This document shows, in pieces, positions 12,881 to 24,679 of a stretch of 64,000 nt of DNA. The notes below the pieces were generated by a model. The model was not told the origin of the DNA. It saw nothing but the letters and a program-made list of their open reading frames with translations, and searched no databases. Both the position numbers and the translations under genes were made by a program. Source of the stretch: Tachypleus tridentatus (taxonomy: Eukaryota; Arthropoda; Merostomata; Xiphosura; Limulidae); NCBI RefSeq assembly GCF_004210375.1, contig NC_134834.1:92570170-92634169 (forward strand), read 5' to 3'. How positions within the stretch are numbered: the first letter of the stretch is position 1; every line of letters starts with the position of its first letter.

Positions 12881-13875
12881 GGTCAGTAAAGGAACCAATG
12901 TGACAAGAGAAACCAAAACTGATACCGAAAAGAAAAAAAACAAAAAAAAACTCATAATTTAAAATTACTTCTCTATATACATAAACTACGTGCAACAGCA
13001 GCATAGGAGATAAAACACCTCTGCTTAAATATGGATATATAAATAAATATCCATACAGAAACGTCTAAGTCTAGCAAACGTGCTAATTACAGTTTTTTAG
13101 TTGAGAAGTAACACGAACGCACAAGCAGCTCGTGCTTCCTTTCCCACATACAGAATTATCAAGTGACCATCTTTATCTAACACAGAAAAAGCTAATATGC
13201 GTTACTTCCAGAAACGGATTGTTTCCATCCTTTAAATGTTATACTGATTGTCAAATATCTCTTCGCTACTATGTCCGTATATACATCAACAGTTTCAATG
13301 TATGTCACCAGTATGTAATGACGTTGTACATAGTTTCTAAACTACAGATACTTACTTATTTCTAATCTTAGTAATCTACAACTAAGTATTTTTATCACGA
13401 CCATTAAATGTGTGTTAAACTACTTGTTACTTGGACTTTCTGGCGTAATTTACTTAATTAATAACCTCATAAAGCGAGAACTCATTATGTTTCGCTGTAT
13501 ACCTCTACTTCTATTTAATATATACATATTTATGTATTTATTTTTACCATAGGTAACTTGAAAGCTATAAATCGAGGTATTCTGAGGGGGGGGGTGTGGA
13601 CACAATGATTTCTTGCATTGTTGTGCGGTCTCCCAGGAACAGATTCGTAGACTAAATACCACCCGGTTTGTATATTTAACTTATAATATTAATATTTCTG
13701 AGACGTTTTTAAATCCACAATGAACACACTGTAGTGAGTAGGCCCAGCTTACATATGTCCAGTAACTACCTCAAACCTACTCAACTGGTGAGGTGACTTT
13801 CGTTAGCATAAATACGCTTTACACGCTTGGATAATGATTTTACTTTGTTCACTAGCAAGACATTTTATTTTTCTC

Positions 13876-14150
13876 ATTTTCTTTTGAACTTTGCGCATGG
13901 CTACAAGAGGGCCATCTTCGCTCGCCATTCCTAATTTAGCAATGTAAGATAAGATTAAAGGGAAGAGAGCTGTCATCACCACCCACCGTCAACTCTTGGG
14001 TTACTCTTTTACCAGCGAATAGTGAGATTGACCTTGACGTTATAACGCCCACACGGCTGAAAGGGCAAGCATGTTTGGTGAGACGGGGATTCGAACTCGT
14101 GACCCACAGATTGCGAGTCGAGCGCCTTAACAATCCATCCATGCTTGGAA
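13876..14150 (-). repeat. SINE family 1, diverged
   Basis: From tttgaactttgcgcatggct to ccatgcttgg; head and body recognisable. Confidence 0.8.
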
Positions 14151-14638
14151 GACACAATAATCCACTATACAATTAATTCCAAGAACCTATTACCAAACGA
14201 GCTGAACGTTTTTGTGTATAAATAAACGTGTATGAGATATTGAAACAGAACCTTTAAAAGAATCTGATATAATAATACATCATTTACAAAGATTTCTACT
14301 CGATAGAAAGGCTTGATGGCTAAAAACCACACACACCATTTGTTTCTCGTTCTGTCTGATGGCCGTCTCTGTTTTTTGTCGTCGTCTTTTTGCTTACAAT
14401 TACATATAACGGTATTCTATTTCTAAATAATAAATTATTGTAACAGTTTGATAAATTAGTTTGCGAGTTCTTTGGTAGATGGGATCACAGTTCGTTAACA
14501 TTTCGGTAAGAAAAGCCAGACTGGGCTTTTAAGAAACATGATAATGCAGTCTTTCTTCTTCTCATTGTTTTTACATAAATTTCGTTGAAAATTAAAGCTT
14601 AAAAATATTGATATCAGTTATAACATTGATTTGGTATG

Positions 14639-14899
14639 CTTTTGAATTTCGCACAAAGCTACACGAGGGCTATCTGCGCTAGCCGTTCCTAATTTATCAG
14701 TGCAAGACTAGACGAAAGACAGCTAGTTATCACCATCCACCGCCAACTCTCTACTCTCTACCAACGAATAGTGGGATTGATCGTCACTTTATAACGCCTC
14801 CACGGCTGAAACAGCGAACATGTTTGGTGTGACGGGGATTCGAACCCGCAACCCTCAGATTACGAGCCGAGTGCCTTTCCCACCTGGCCATGCCGGGCT
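14639..14899 (-). repeat. SINE family 1, full length
   Basis: From ttttgaatttcgcacaaagc to ccatgccgggct, with a small deletion in the body. Confidence 0.85.
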
Positions 14900-15009
14900 T
14901 CAATTATTAGAACACGAACTAACAAAAAAAATATGCACCAGCTGGTATTCGATGTTATAACTTATAGAGTATCACTAAACAAGTCGTATAAAACAATCTG
15001 TATAATGTT

Positions 15010-15181
15010 CACAATGCCTAGTTTAAAGATCCAGAATTTGGGATACTGCAACGCAGTAATTACTAATGACGAATTAAGTAGTGGTACATCTGGTAGCGAC
15101 AGGGAAAAATCTAGACCCAAAATGCTATCGTATTCCAGAAAGACGTACAAACTGTCCCCGAGGAGCAATTACCCAAATTAA
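15010..15181 (+). CDS. Short Ser/Lys-rich frame, possible terminal exon
   Basis: The last ~55 codons of an open frame read a balanced, Ser/Asn/Lys-rich sequence (includes NDELSSGTSGSDREKSRPK) ending in a stop at 15179-15181. The composition is more protein-like than the surrounding AT-rich DNA. A weak acceptor-like CCTAG precedes it. No family recognised; chance remains likely. Confidence 0.15.
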
Positions 15182-15352
15182 ATGGTCTTGTTCGTAACTT
15201 CAGCTGCTTGAATTAATTTCAGAAGCTAGAAACAAATCATATTACTGATTTTTCATCACTTATAACCGCCAAAACTTGATAAATATGTACGAATTATTTT
15301 GTTTGTTAAATTTTCCTACAAAACTGTTTGTAAATTTGAAGTGATAGATTAG

Positions 15353-15595
15353 TACAGGGTGTTCGAAAAGTCACTATGCAGTTTTGTAATCATATTTTAT
15401 TAAGCCTATTTCAATCCAGCAACTGATAGCGGTGTTTAGAAACAAAATAAGAAGGATTCAGGCCTGTATTGATCCCAACGGGGTCACTTTCAACATTGTT
15501 TATAATTGTTATTTATATTTACCTCCTGTATTCTATATTGAAATATGTCTGTTAAATAATATGTAAGTACACAGAGACTTTCCGAACATCCTGTA
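15353..15595. mobile_element. Small non-autonomous TIR element (MITE-like), 243 bp
   Basis: It begins tacagggtgttcgaaaagtc and ends in the inverse (gactttccgaacatcctgta). The same terminal repeat flanks a shorter copy at 54881-54962. The interior is AT-rich without coding sequence. The terminal sequence resembles mariner/Tc1-type ends. Confidence 0.7.
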
Positions 15596-16429
15596 GAATG
15601 CCAGCTTTTTTTTTTTTTTTTTTACAACGAATACCGAGATTGGTTATTGTATAATAGCGCCTCCACTGTTTATATTTCACGTGAATTGTTTCTTTGCATT
15701 TCATGCTTTCGCCCATCTCTGACCCTTTCTTCCCGCCAATACTCACAGAACCTTTGCTTATGTCTTGGAAAGGTTATGCCTTCATCAGTTTGAACCGTAT
15801 GAAGTAAGAGACAACGTAGTAATAGCAACTAGTAACCGTCACCAGGTTCGATTAACATAACTATCACTCTCTCTCTCTCGTTGTTTGGGTATATATGCGT
15901 GTATACCCGGGATGGTCAGGTGCACTTGACTTCTTCCTTCCTCACTTTCATTGTTGGTGTGAACTGATAAGTAAATCAATAATAATTACATGAGGGCCAG
16001 AGTAATCCATATTCACTCGGGCCCCTTTCAGGGTAACGTCAATGTACATTTCACCAACAGTTCCTTCACTAATGTCTAGCTCATAGGTGGCCTGTTTTAT
16101 TATAGCAGTTATTATTATATGTATTTTGGTTATTTATTTTCTTTATTCTTTATTTATGTTTTTTTATAATTTTATCTTAATGATCTAATATATAAATTAA
16201 TCGGGGAGAGGTGTTTAGGACTATCTTCATCATATATGCAGTTCATTTTTTCTCCAATTTTTATCAAAATATTTTATTATACTATGTAGGAGTCTATCTG
16301 CTATTGTTTGTGTGTTTGAATATTTTCGCATAAACCATGAAGAGGTGGTTTCAGGTACTACATATAGGCTGTCGTAAGTAGTGTGTTTTGTAACGACTGT
16401 AATAACCAGCACGTAACGTTTCCTTTCAT

Positions 16430-16690
16430 AACCTTGAGTAACGGCGGGAAAAAAGCACCGACACTTATTATCCAGTCGCTAACCGGATGACGCTACACGT
16501 GCCGTCATTGTCTCGTGGCTAAATTATGCATGTCGGAGAAATAAGCTGATAATTAAATTGGCACGTTTGTTGTTAAGCGGAAAGCTTTACAACGGGCTAA
16601 CTTTATTGTGCCCACCGCGGGTATCGAAAGCTTTTGTTTAACGCTTGATCTGTAAAGGGACAATTTAATTTGAAGTTTAGATTTTGTTGT
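16430..16690. promoter_or_regulatory. Possible conserved non-coding element (unproven)
   Basis: A repeat-free stretch with more even base composition than its flanks, no open frame, and homeodomain-like taattaaattg sites together with cacgtg/cgcggg motifs. It has the look of a regulatory block, but this rests on appearance only. Confidence 0.2.
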
Positions 16691-17100
16691 GGCCGGAAAC
16701 AAACTAATTAGAAATGCTTATCAAAAATCTCTTTGCTAAATTGTTTATGTTTCAAAATTATATAAAAAAGAAAGTTAACAAAAAAGTAGCTGTGCACTTT
16801 TAGGAAATAAATAATGAAAACAATTTAAAATATTGAAATCCACTTTAGTACGTTCCATTTGTTATTCTCAAATTATAGGTCTGTATAATTCATTTTTTCA
16901 TTCATACATATATTAAGTGTTAAACGATAACACTTCAAATGGGAATTGACAAAGTAAAACAAAAAATAAACACACTTGCGCAGATACATCGCTTAGTTGT
17001 CGAAATACCCCGTCCCTCGTGAAGGAAAGTCAGCTTATTTATAACGTTAAAATAGGATTTCGATCTCCTCGAGTCAGAGCACAGATAACCAGACGCATAG

Positions 17101-17353
17101 CCCGGCATGGCCGGGTGGTTATGGCACTCGACTCGTAATCCAAGGGTTGAGGGTTCGAATCCCCGTCACACCAAACATGCTCGCCCTTTCAGCCGTTATA
17201 ATGTGACGGTCAATCCCATTATTCGTTGGTAAAAGAGTAGCCCAAGAGTTGGCGGTGGGTGATGATGACTAGCTGCCTTCCCTCTTGTCTTAAATCGCTA
17301 AATTAGGAACGGCTAGCGCCCTCGTGTACCTTTGCGCGAAATTCAAAAACAAA
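17101..17353 (+). repeat. SINE family 1, with target-site duplication
   Basis: Sense copy from cccggcatggccgggtggtt to a caaaaacaaa tail. It is flanked by ccagacgcatag and ccagacgtatag. Confidence 0.9.
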
Positions 17354-18210
17354 CCAGACGTATAGCGATTAACAGCAACAGCAGAAAAGAACACACACAA
17401 ACAAACAAAGTTTGAAAAGCACGTGCGCAGAGCTGATATACTAAAACCACTCCCGTTATAACATATTGGATCAGAACGGTTTTATTTCAAAGTACAAACA
17501 CCGATGTGCGGTCTGTTGCTTTGAACGCAAACAAAAATAACATTACCTTTTTGGCCTACAAGGGTAAAACCTTAAAAGTCCCTATATTGTTACATACGTA
17601 ATAATTTAATTACATTAATATTATATATATATATCAAAATAGTATCTGTAAGGTAATTATTGATATTTATATCGAATAACGTTGGAGTTTAATACTATAT
17701 TACACGTATTTCACGAGACTTAATTAACTTAATTTTGATATCAGTAAAGAACAAGCAAAAAAAAACTTAGTCTATATTCGAGTACCTCTTGTTCTTCTAC
17801 AAGTAATTCTAGGATATTTACAAGTTGTTTATATAGGTGTGTGTACTGTGTATCCTGCAGCCTTCACATTTTTCTTTGGAAGACAGATGTGGTGCATGTT
17901 CCTTCACTTACAAAAAATTAATTTCTGTACAGGATTTAACACCTACAAGAACAAGAACTCAAATGGAAACAGAGTTCCTCAAGGATGGAAACGTTTAGGC
18001 TTTAGATTATTTTGTTTTGGCATAAGGTTATATCCTGTCTGCCACATGGATCCAACATAAAATTTAGTGTTATAAGCCTTCAAACTTACTGCTGAGCCAC
18101 TGGAAGATATGTAGAAGTAAATAGAAAAATCAGAAAACATCTCATTTCAAGTAGCCACTTATGAACTACAAATGAATAATAAATAACTAGTTTTTGTGTC
18201 CAATATTTAG

Positions 18211-18482
18211 TGTTTGTTTTTTTTAATTTTGCACAAAGTTACATGATAGCTATCTGTGTTAGCCATCCCTAATTTAGCAGTGTAAGACTAGAGAGAAGGC
18301 AGTCTTCACTACCCACAGCCAACTCTTGGATACTCTTTTACCAATGAGTAGTGGAATTGACTGTCACATTATAATAACCCCACGGCTGAAAGGGCGAGCA
18401 TATTTGGTGCAATGGGGATTCGAATGTGCGACCCTCAGATTATGAGTCAAGTGTCTTAACCCACCTGGCCATGCCAGGCTGA
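18211..18482 (-). repeat. SINE family 1, with target-site duplication
   Basis: Complete diverged copy flanked by ccaatatttag (18200-18210) and ccaatatttaa (from 18,485). Confidence 0.9.
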
Positions 18483-20446
18483 ACCAATATTTAATGAACC
18501 ACCAAAATATGGAAACTTAGAGCTAGTATTATAGGTATAAAGATTATCTTCTCTCACATGATTCCACTTTCCTACTTACCAGTCTTAGTTAAAGGAATAC
18601 CCATGTAGTTACTTAAACACACTCTACTCAAATTATATCACATCATATGACAAAATTAATTTAAATGTTTAATTTATTTCAAAAGAAATTTTAAAAAACA
18701 TCTTCTATGGTAATTAACAGACCAATCAAATAAAAACACTGAAATTTAATGTTTTTAATTAATACTATATATTAGGGTAAGGACTTCTGGCTGTTGTTTA
18801 TAAACTAAACTAATTTCTGAAGTAAATGGAGAGGTTTATATCCCCTAGATTTGTACTTACTCATAAAATATTAAATACGTTTATCAATTTATGTAAAAAA
18901 TGAGAGAAAGGATGTAGCCCCTTGGACTCCTCCTCTATATCCATACTACAATAGAGAACAATTAATTATTGAAAAAATGGGGTCCAGCTCCATCTCAATA
19001 TTTGTGTCTGTTTATAGAACATTAAATAATTTAATTATTAATCTCTGAAAAACATGAAGGGGTCTAAACTTACTTCTATATTACAAAATAAAGTTATACA
19101 ATTATAAATTAGAAAAATAATCTATATAAAGATCAAGTTTACATTTTACTTATTGCTTAGGTACCAAGAGAGCTTGTGGTAGAGCTGCCAACCAGTTGCC
19201 TTATCTCTAGTCAGCAACTTATAAAATTAGTGACAATGGTATATTACTTTATTAGTTTTGCAATAACAAAGTTAGGGCAAGCAAATGTAATGGTAATGGA
19301 AATCAAAATCAAGACAAATCAAACACTGTAACAAATGACATTATAAACACTGTATTCTAAATACTGCTGTGTTTGTTGTATCCCAGCTGACCTGAAGAAC
19401 TCTGGATTGAGTTAAACATGTCAGCAATTGATGTGACAAATATAGTGTGGTTGGAACACTGTTACTTTTACACTATTTTAATTCTTGAAAGTGGATCTAA
19501 GGGGCTAGATATAGAATGTAGTGTTTAAAAATGCAACAGGCTTCATACTTATATCTTAGAACAATATTATATAAATATTACACAAAAATTCTGAAGTCTT
19601 CTTTAAATATTTAGTGGTTTTGAAGACAGCATGCTTATTCCTTTGTAAGTCATCAATGTGTGCATAAATGACAGCTGAAATCCTAAATAACACATGTAAT
19701 CCAAAACACAACAGGATCTCTAACACAACTAAAACAATGATACCACCCTGTAGACCAGATATTCATCTACAGGTTAACTTTACTCTCAAGATATCTCTAT
19801 TTTGATCCACCATAATCAGTGATTAATATATTTTTTAGCTATAAAACCAAACCAAGAAAGCTAAAAAGATCATTTCATTATATTAGCAAAATCAATAATT
19901 AAACTGTTAAGAAAAACTTGTTGAATTAAAAAGATAAGAATATAAATTATGGTCAGCCAATCCCAGCATTCACTCTCTTAGATAATTATGAAAACTTCAA
20001 GTAAAGATGTTACTTTTCAATTACAATTTGTGATTTTTGAAATCTCCAAAATTCTGTTGGTAACAGCACTTAATTAGCAGGAATGCAAGTTTAAATATGG
20101 AAATAATATAAATTAAATTTTTTTCGGAACGTTACCATAAATTTCAAATATTTACTACAGAACAAACATTTTTTCCTAGTAAAGCATCGTTATAATTATC
20201 TATGTTTATCATGAGACAATAATATTAGGGTAAATTTTCTTTTTGAACACTGTATTCTTTACTCAGTCCCTATATGTGTTTCTGAAAAGGTGGGTGTATA
20301 ATAGTATTTCAACCATACTATTATATATCATTCTTCTTAGAAAAATCTTTAAAGTATAGAATAAAGAATGTAGTGCTTAAGAATACAATAAGCCTAATAT
20401 TCTTGTATTACAATAAATACAAACTTCAAAATATTATACATATAGA

Positions 20447-20553
20447 AAACGGCTGGTATGGGTAAAGAAAGCACTGTGTGGAGGAGCAAACGTTTCGACC
20501 TTCTTCAGTCATCATCAGGTTTACAATGCTTTCTCTACCCACACCAGCTGTTT
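20447..20553. repeat. Short foldback with ~27-bp arms
   Basis: The arms at about 20,447-20,474 (aaacggctggtatgggtaaa) and 20,526-20,553 (inverse of a near copy) enclose ~50 bp containing a TTCGACCTTCTTCAG motif. It is a small non-autonomous element or hairpin. Confidence 0.5.
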
Positions 20554-21039
20554 TTTTACATACATAAATTTTCTCTGCACGTGGGTTTCCTCGACATCAA
20601 AGAAACTTCAAAACATTGTTTTAAAAATCCATTTCATTTTAAAATTATCAATAAAAAATATCTTATTCCCTCAAAAAATTAAGCAACAATGGTATACTGA
20701 AATTCTTCTTGGTCTATAATTAGTTGAATTAATGTTTGATATAATTTTGAATGTACATGAATTAAGTTTTATTTATGTTAATTTCACTCACTGTGATTCA
20801 TGAACGGAGAAAAATTCTAAAAACTAAATTGAATGTTCCAAATTATTTTACATAGATAAAAAGTACTTTAAAACTATAAGTGTTTATTAACATCTCAACT
20901 GTTATTTTTTTTTTTTATTAGTAAATTAAATATTTTGCATATAAAGGCTCATACTAAATTCTCCTGTATATATACTGAAAGAAAATTTATTGCTTTATAA
21001 TGTATAATATTTCATCATGAAGAGTCATTTCAATCTTAC

Positions 21040-21087
21040 CCTTGCATTTCATTCCAACTTTTCCAGTTCCCCAAATATAATCTTTAC
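21040..21087 (-). CDS. Internal exon: middle of the C1 zinc-finger domain
   Basis: This is a 48-bp exon between a TTTGCATTTTTCAG acceptor and a GTAAGA donor, again phase 1 on both sides. Continuing the frame from 22944-23024 it completes Cys156 and reads KDYIWGTGKVGMKC, so the second Cys pair begins at Cys170 after exactly 13 residues, as the C1 consensus H-x12-C-x2-C-x13-C requires. The IWG motif is the usual loop sequence of C1 domains. The exon ends one base into residue 172; the following C-x4-H-x2-C-x7-C part must lie on a further exon that I did not find down to the window start. Three exons agreeing in splice signals, phase and zinc-ligand spacing make the gene model strong. The gene could be a p85-like PI3K regulatory subunit or another SH3-C1 adaptor. 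Confidence 0.75.
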
Positions 21088-22671
21088 CTGAAAAATGCAA
21101 ATTTCTGCTTCTGTAGTAAAAGAATTAGGAAAAAATAAGTTCATCTTGCATGCATATAAATATTTTGGATGAATAAGTTTCATCTAGTTCATTAAAGCCA
21201 TTTGCCATTAGTTTGATCATGGATTAATCAAGTCAAAACATTTACTTGAAAGCATCTAAACATTAAGATAAGTCTTTACTGTCCAGTAAAAATGTTTTTT
21301 AAGTACTCGTTTTCATTCAGTGTTTAACAGAATAAGATTGAGCATTTGCTGTGCAAGACGTCAAAAAATTACACAGTCTCAGGTCATGTTAAAACAAACT
21401 CAGCATAAGTCAAATAAATACTTATTTATATTTAAAAAAAGTTTCCAATAAAAGCTTGATGAATACCTGAAAATATTGGTTACTGGAGAATCATGTTTGT
21501 AGTTAATGAGATCTATTACTGCATACACTTCTATGTCTCTACACTGGGTGTTTCACGGGTCATTTCTGTTGTTCAGACAACTATGTTCAGGTGACTGATA
21601 AATAAAGTGCTACTAAACTTGGTGTTTATGGACAAATCTAACTATGTGGAAGACAATGTACACATTGCAGTAATTTGTTCAACACTACTTGAATATACTT
21701 TTAAGTGACACCATCTATGCACATAAGTACTAAATAGTGTGACTTGGATATCATCATAACATGTATCACAGCTGTGTACACTGCCATATTCACCATGACC
21801 AAATGACAGCTCTTCCATCAGCTCATAACTACTGTCAGTGATAGTTTCAAAAACTAATTGATTGGCAGAGACTGGAGCTGCCTGTCAGTTTGATTGGCAA
21901 CAAAAGCATTGTATTGGGCAGATAGATACAGTGACCTTCACTTATGAGCAAACTGATGCATCTCTAGATTATACAACTGATGGTACATGCAATAAAACAA
22001 GTTAGTGATTAGGTGTGTTCTGACTCTTAGAAGACATATGGTTTCCTTTCATTACCACAAAAAGTTTAGCTTAATGGTTGTTATGTTTTGTCAAACATTA
22101 ATCAGGAGCTTTCAAAAAGGTGTTGAAATAAATGAAAAGAAAGTTGTAAGTGGAACTGTATCAAAAGAGTTTGAGCAGTTTGATGTGGAAAAAGCAGTCA
22201 CTTGATGATGGAATGTAGTATTTATACTGCAAGGTCATTGTAGAATTTTGCTTCTAAGTGCTGTTGGTGTTCTACAATGCTACTAATGCTTGCAATGTGT
22301 AAAAGGACCATGATAGAGATGGCCAAAGTAGATTACATTACCAGTCTTACAAATGGTGTTTTGTACCTTTTCAATCCCATCTGGCTCTGTAACACCCATA
22401 CTGATCATAAGCAGTAGCCAATGTAGGATGGAACAGATAAGATGTAGCTAGAGAATAAGCAGGTGACAATTCTTCATCTCCAACTGCAACTTTTAATGCA
22501 TTAATATTTTTGGTATCTTTGATTATCAGGGTGTAAATGTAGTTAATGATGGTGTCCATCAAGGATTCTCTTTTAATACATTACTTTAGTGAGTTGAACA
22601 TTTGATTAAAATGTTTTTATAGAAAAAAAACTGGATGCACACAATTGCTCACTCACAATAATAAGACCTGA
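21088..22671. other. Intron of the SH3-C1 gene
   Basis: This unique sequence forms the 1.9-kb intron between the two C1 exons together with the SINE at 22672. No other feature recognised. Confidence 0.6.
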
Positions 22672-22912
22672 ATCTTTTCTTAAGTCACTGGTTTGAATTC
22701 CCATCACACCAAATATGTTTGCCCTTTTAGCTATGGGGTCATTATAATGTGACGGTCAATCCCACTATACGTTGATAAAAAGAGTATCCCAAGAGTTGGA
22801 AGTGGGTGGTGATGACTAATTACCTTCCCTCTAGTCTTACACTGCTAAATTAGGGACGGTTAATGCAGATAGCCCTTGAATAGCTTTGTGAGAAATTCAA
22901 AACAAAAAACAA
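22672..22912 (+). repeat. SINE family 1, head-truncated
   Basis: It starts within the tRNA-like head near the B-box (ggtttgaattcccatcacac). The body is complete to the gaaattcaaaacaaa tail. It lies just downstream (minus sense) of the 81-bp C1 exon. Confidence 0.85.
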
Positions 22913-22943
22913 TTTTCCAAAATAAAACAAGAACAATACTTAC

Positions 22944-23024
22944 AATGTCTGCAAAGAACTGGGGTCAAGAAAAATGTTTCCATCAGCTGATGGTGTGCTA
23001 TCTGCTGCCTTAAAACAACTGGAG
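22944..23024 (-). CDS. Internal exon: start of a C1 zinc-finger domain
   Basis: This is an 81-bp exon between a pyrimidine-rich TTTTGTTTCAG acceptor and a GTAAGT donor on the minus strand. Joined to the phase-1 end of the SH3 exon it reads 27 codons without a stop (residues 129-155). It carries the opening of a C1 domain: His140, then exactly 12 residues, then Cys153-x2-Cys156; the last Cys codon is split over the next intron. The pattern H-x12-C-x2-C, with the aromatic pair FF and a Pro before the first Cys, is diagnostic of C1 (PKC-type cysteine-rich) domains, which bind diacylglycerol, small GTPases or partner domains. The length and phase match the neighbouring exons. The intron before it is about 4.1 kb and contains a DIRS-like element. 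Confidence 0.75.
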
Positions 23025-23223
23025 CTGAAACAAAAGAGTAAAAAACAACATGAAAACAATATGACATATATAATGCACAGGTTTTTTATTTTAAACAAAA
23101 ATAACAAACCATACGAACAGCAGGCTAAAAAGTTTTTTTTTTTTAGCTTAACAGTAAAGCAATTGACTATAATCATGGCTACTAGAATTATGACAACACT
23201 TCTATAATTGTAAAGAGTACAAG

Positions 23224-23348
23224 TGATTAAAGATAAAAAAAAACATTTATTGATATGTTGGTTTATTAGGAAACATTTATGTACATTTTAAATAGCACAG
23301 GTGCTTAAAGACAAAAAAAAAACATTTAATGATATGCTGGTTGATTCT
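23224..23348. repeat. Short direct repeat (~45 bp, 2 copies)
   Basis: gtgattaaagataaaa with its following cattta.tgatatg..ggtt (about 23,223-23,268) recurs as gtgcttaaagacaaaa (about 23,300-23,346). Confidence 0.6.
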
Positions 23349-23929
23349 TTATATATGTGTTATGTAACCAACAATGATGTCCAAGTGTCAAAGAAACATT
23401 ACATATGCAGTATTTAATAACACATTTCTGAATACTGTAATATCACTTTTTAATAAAAATGTGATTTTACAGGAAATTAGAATACTCTATAGTTGCTGTC
23501 AATTCTTATTAAAATATCCAGCATAACTTTGTTTAAAAATATGACAAACGCATTAAATATCTTGTTAACAATTCTATTTTTATTCCGAAAAGAAGAAAAG
23601 AAAAAGACTGCTATGAAACATGAAAAACTTACACAGGTGATTTACATTTAAGATTTAGGTACAAGCCTCATTATAAAGAAAATTCCAACAACTCCCTCTA
23701 AAAATTTCAAAATGTCTTTTACTATTAAAAGGTTTTATTTAATGAGTTGTTCAAGTTGTTAGGTACAACTACAGATACTCATAAATTAACTTAAGAGATT
23801 TGTTTTTAATTTTTGAACTGTGAGTTCCTATAAAAGGTAAACATTAAGATGAGAGGAACTGAGAACAGTGCATAATTTGTCATGAGGTAGAACCCCCTTG
23901 TTAACAAATGTACATGTGAGACTACATAG

Positions 23930-24306
23930 AAAGTTATAATTTTTCTACACTGAAAATGTATTTCTGATAGCTACTTATTGCCCTCTTACAAGATTTGCTA
24001 TTCAGTGCTGCCTTTTACATTTGAACTTTTCCTTTATGCATGCCACAAGCCTTGTACCCCCCCATTAAAATTAATATATTCCAATGTGTGTCTTATGCAA
24101 ATCAGTATGTGTAATCTATTAACCAATAGTAGCATAGCATGTTCACATGATATATGTGACTCCCTCCACACTCCTCTACAAAACTTTCTCTTCAAACTTG
24201 ACAGAAGATGTAAGTACCAGAGAAGCAAGGAGAAAGGATAGGAAGTGTGAGATGAGGTAGATACCTACTGGAAAAACACTTTCAATATAGGAAAATTATA
24301 ACTTTC
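23930..24306. repeat. Inverted repeat, ~42-bp arms, ~285-bp spacer
   Basis: The arm at about 23,930-23,972 (starting gaaagttataatttttcta) is the inverted counterpart of the arm at about 24,261-24,305 (ending gaaaattataactttc), with roughly 35 of 42 positions matching. It lies just outside the recombinase end of the DIRS-like element and may be part of its terminal structure, or a separate foldback element. Confidence 0.5.
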
Positions 24307-24679
24307 GATACGGTACTTAACTCTTGCTATGTCTCATCTACACTAGCAGAATGCCACCACCCTACCATTGACTGAATGGTTATAGTCTTTTGTAGCCCAT
24401 TTAGGTGAGTACCTCCATGGTCAACCATCCTATACTCCTCTCACAAAGGAAGTGTTAAAATGTGATGAAAAGTTTGAAGGGTCATTACCACCAGAGACAG
24501 CATAATGTGTGACAAAGAAACCCTATTTAGAAAAGCAGACCATGCTGAGTTATTCACTGAAGACATGGTAGAGACTGCTTTACTCGTGTAGTCCATGGGT
24601 AGTATGGTCCAAAATGGATATGTTTATGAAGTAATTACTGTGAGATAAATAACCTTCCAGTAACCTTGTATAACACTAT

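Larger units (their letters stand above)
12881..15009. other. Non-coding DNA with two SINEs
   Basis: A G-homopolymer run lies near 13,586-13,594. Outside the SINEs at 13.9 and 14.6 kb nothing is recognised. Confidence 0.6.
15596..21039. other. Non-coding DNA, may be intron of the SH3-C1 gene
   Basis: If the SH3-C1 gene continues downstream, this is intronic. I looked for the next exon (which should complete C-x2-C-x4-H-x2-C-x7-C) and did not find it. Contents are SINEs at 17.1 and 18.2 kb, the foldback at 20.45 kb and AT-rich unique DNA. Confidence 0.5.

Noticed and set aside
17839..18060. 73-codon plus-strand frame as an exon
   Set aside because: No domain and no consistent splice sites; the sequence looks like repeat or non-coding DNA.
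18070..18120. Next C1 exon of the SH3-C1 gene near an acceptor-like site
   Set aside because: The reading in the required phase hits a stop at once and has no Cys/His ligands; the other acceptor-like sites checked at 20,970, 19,650 and 19,400 also gave no Cys/His ligands.
22940..23176. 78-codon minus frame over the 81-bp exon as a membrane protein
   Set aside because: It is the wrong frame of a real exon plus intron sequence; the splice-consistent frame gives the C1 domain.
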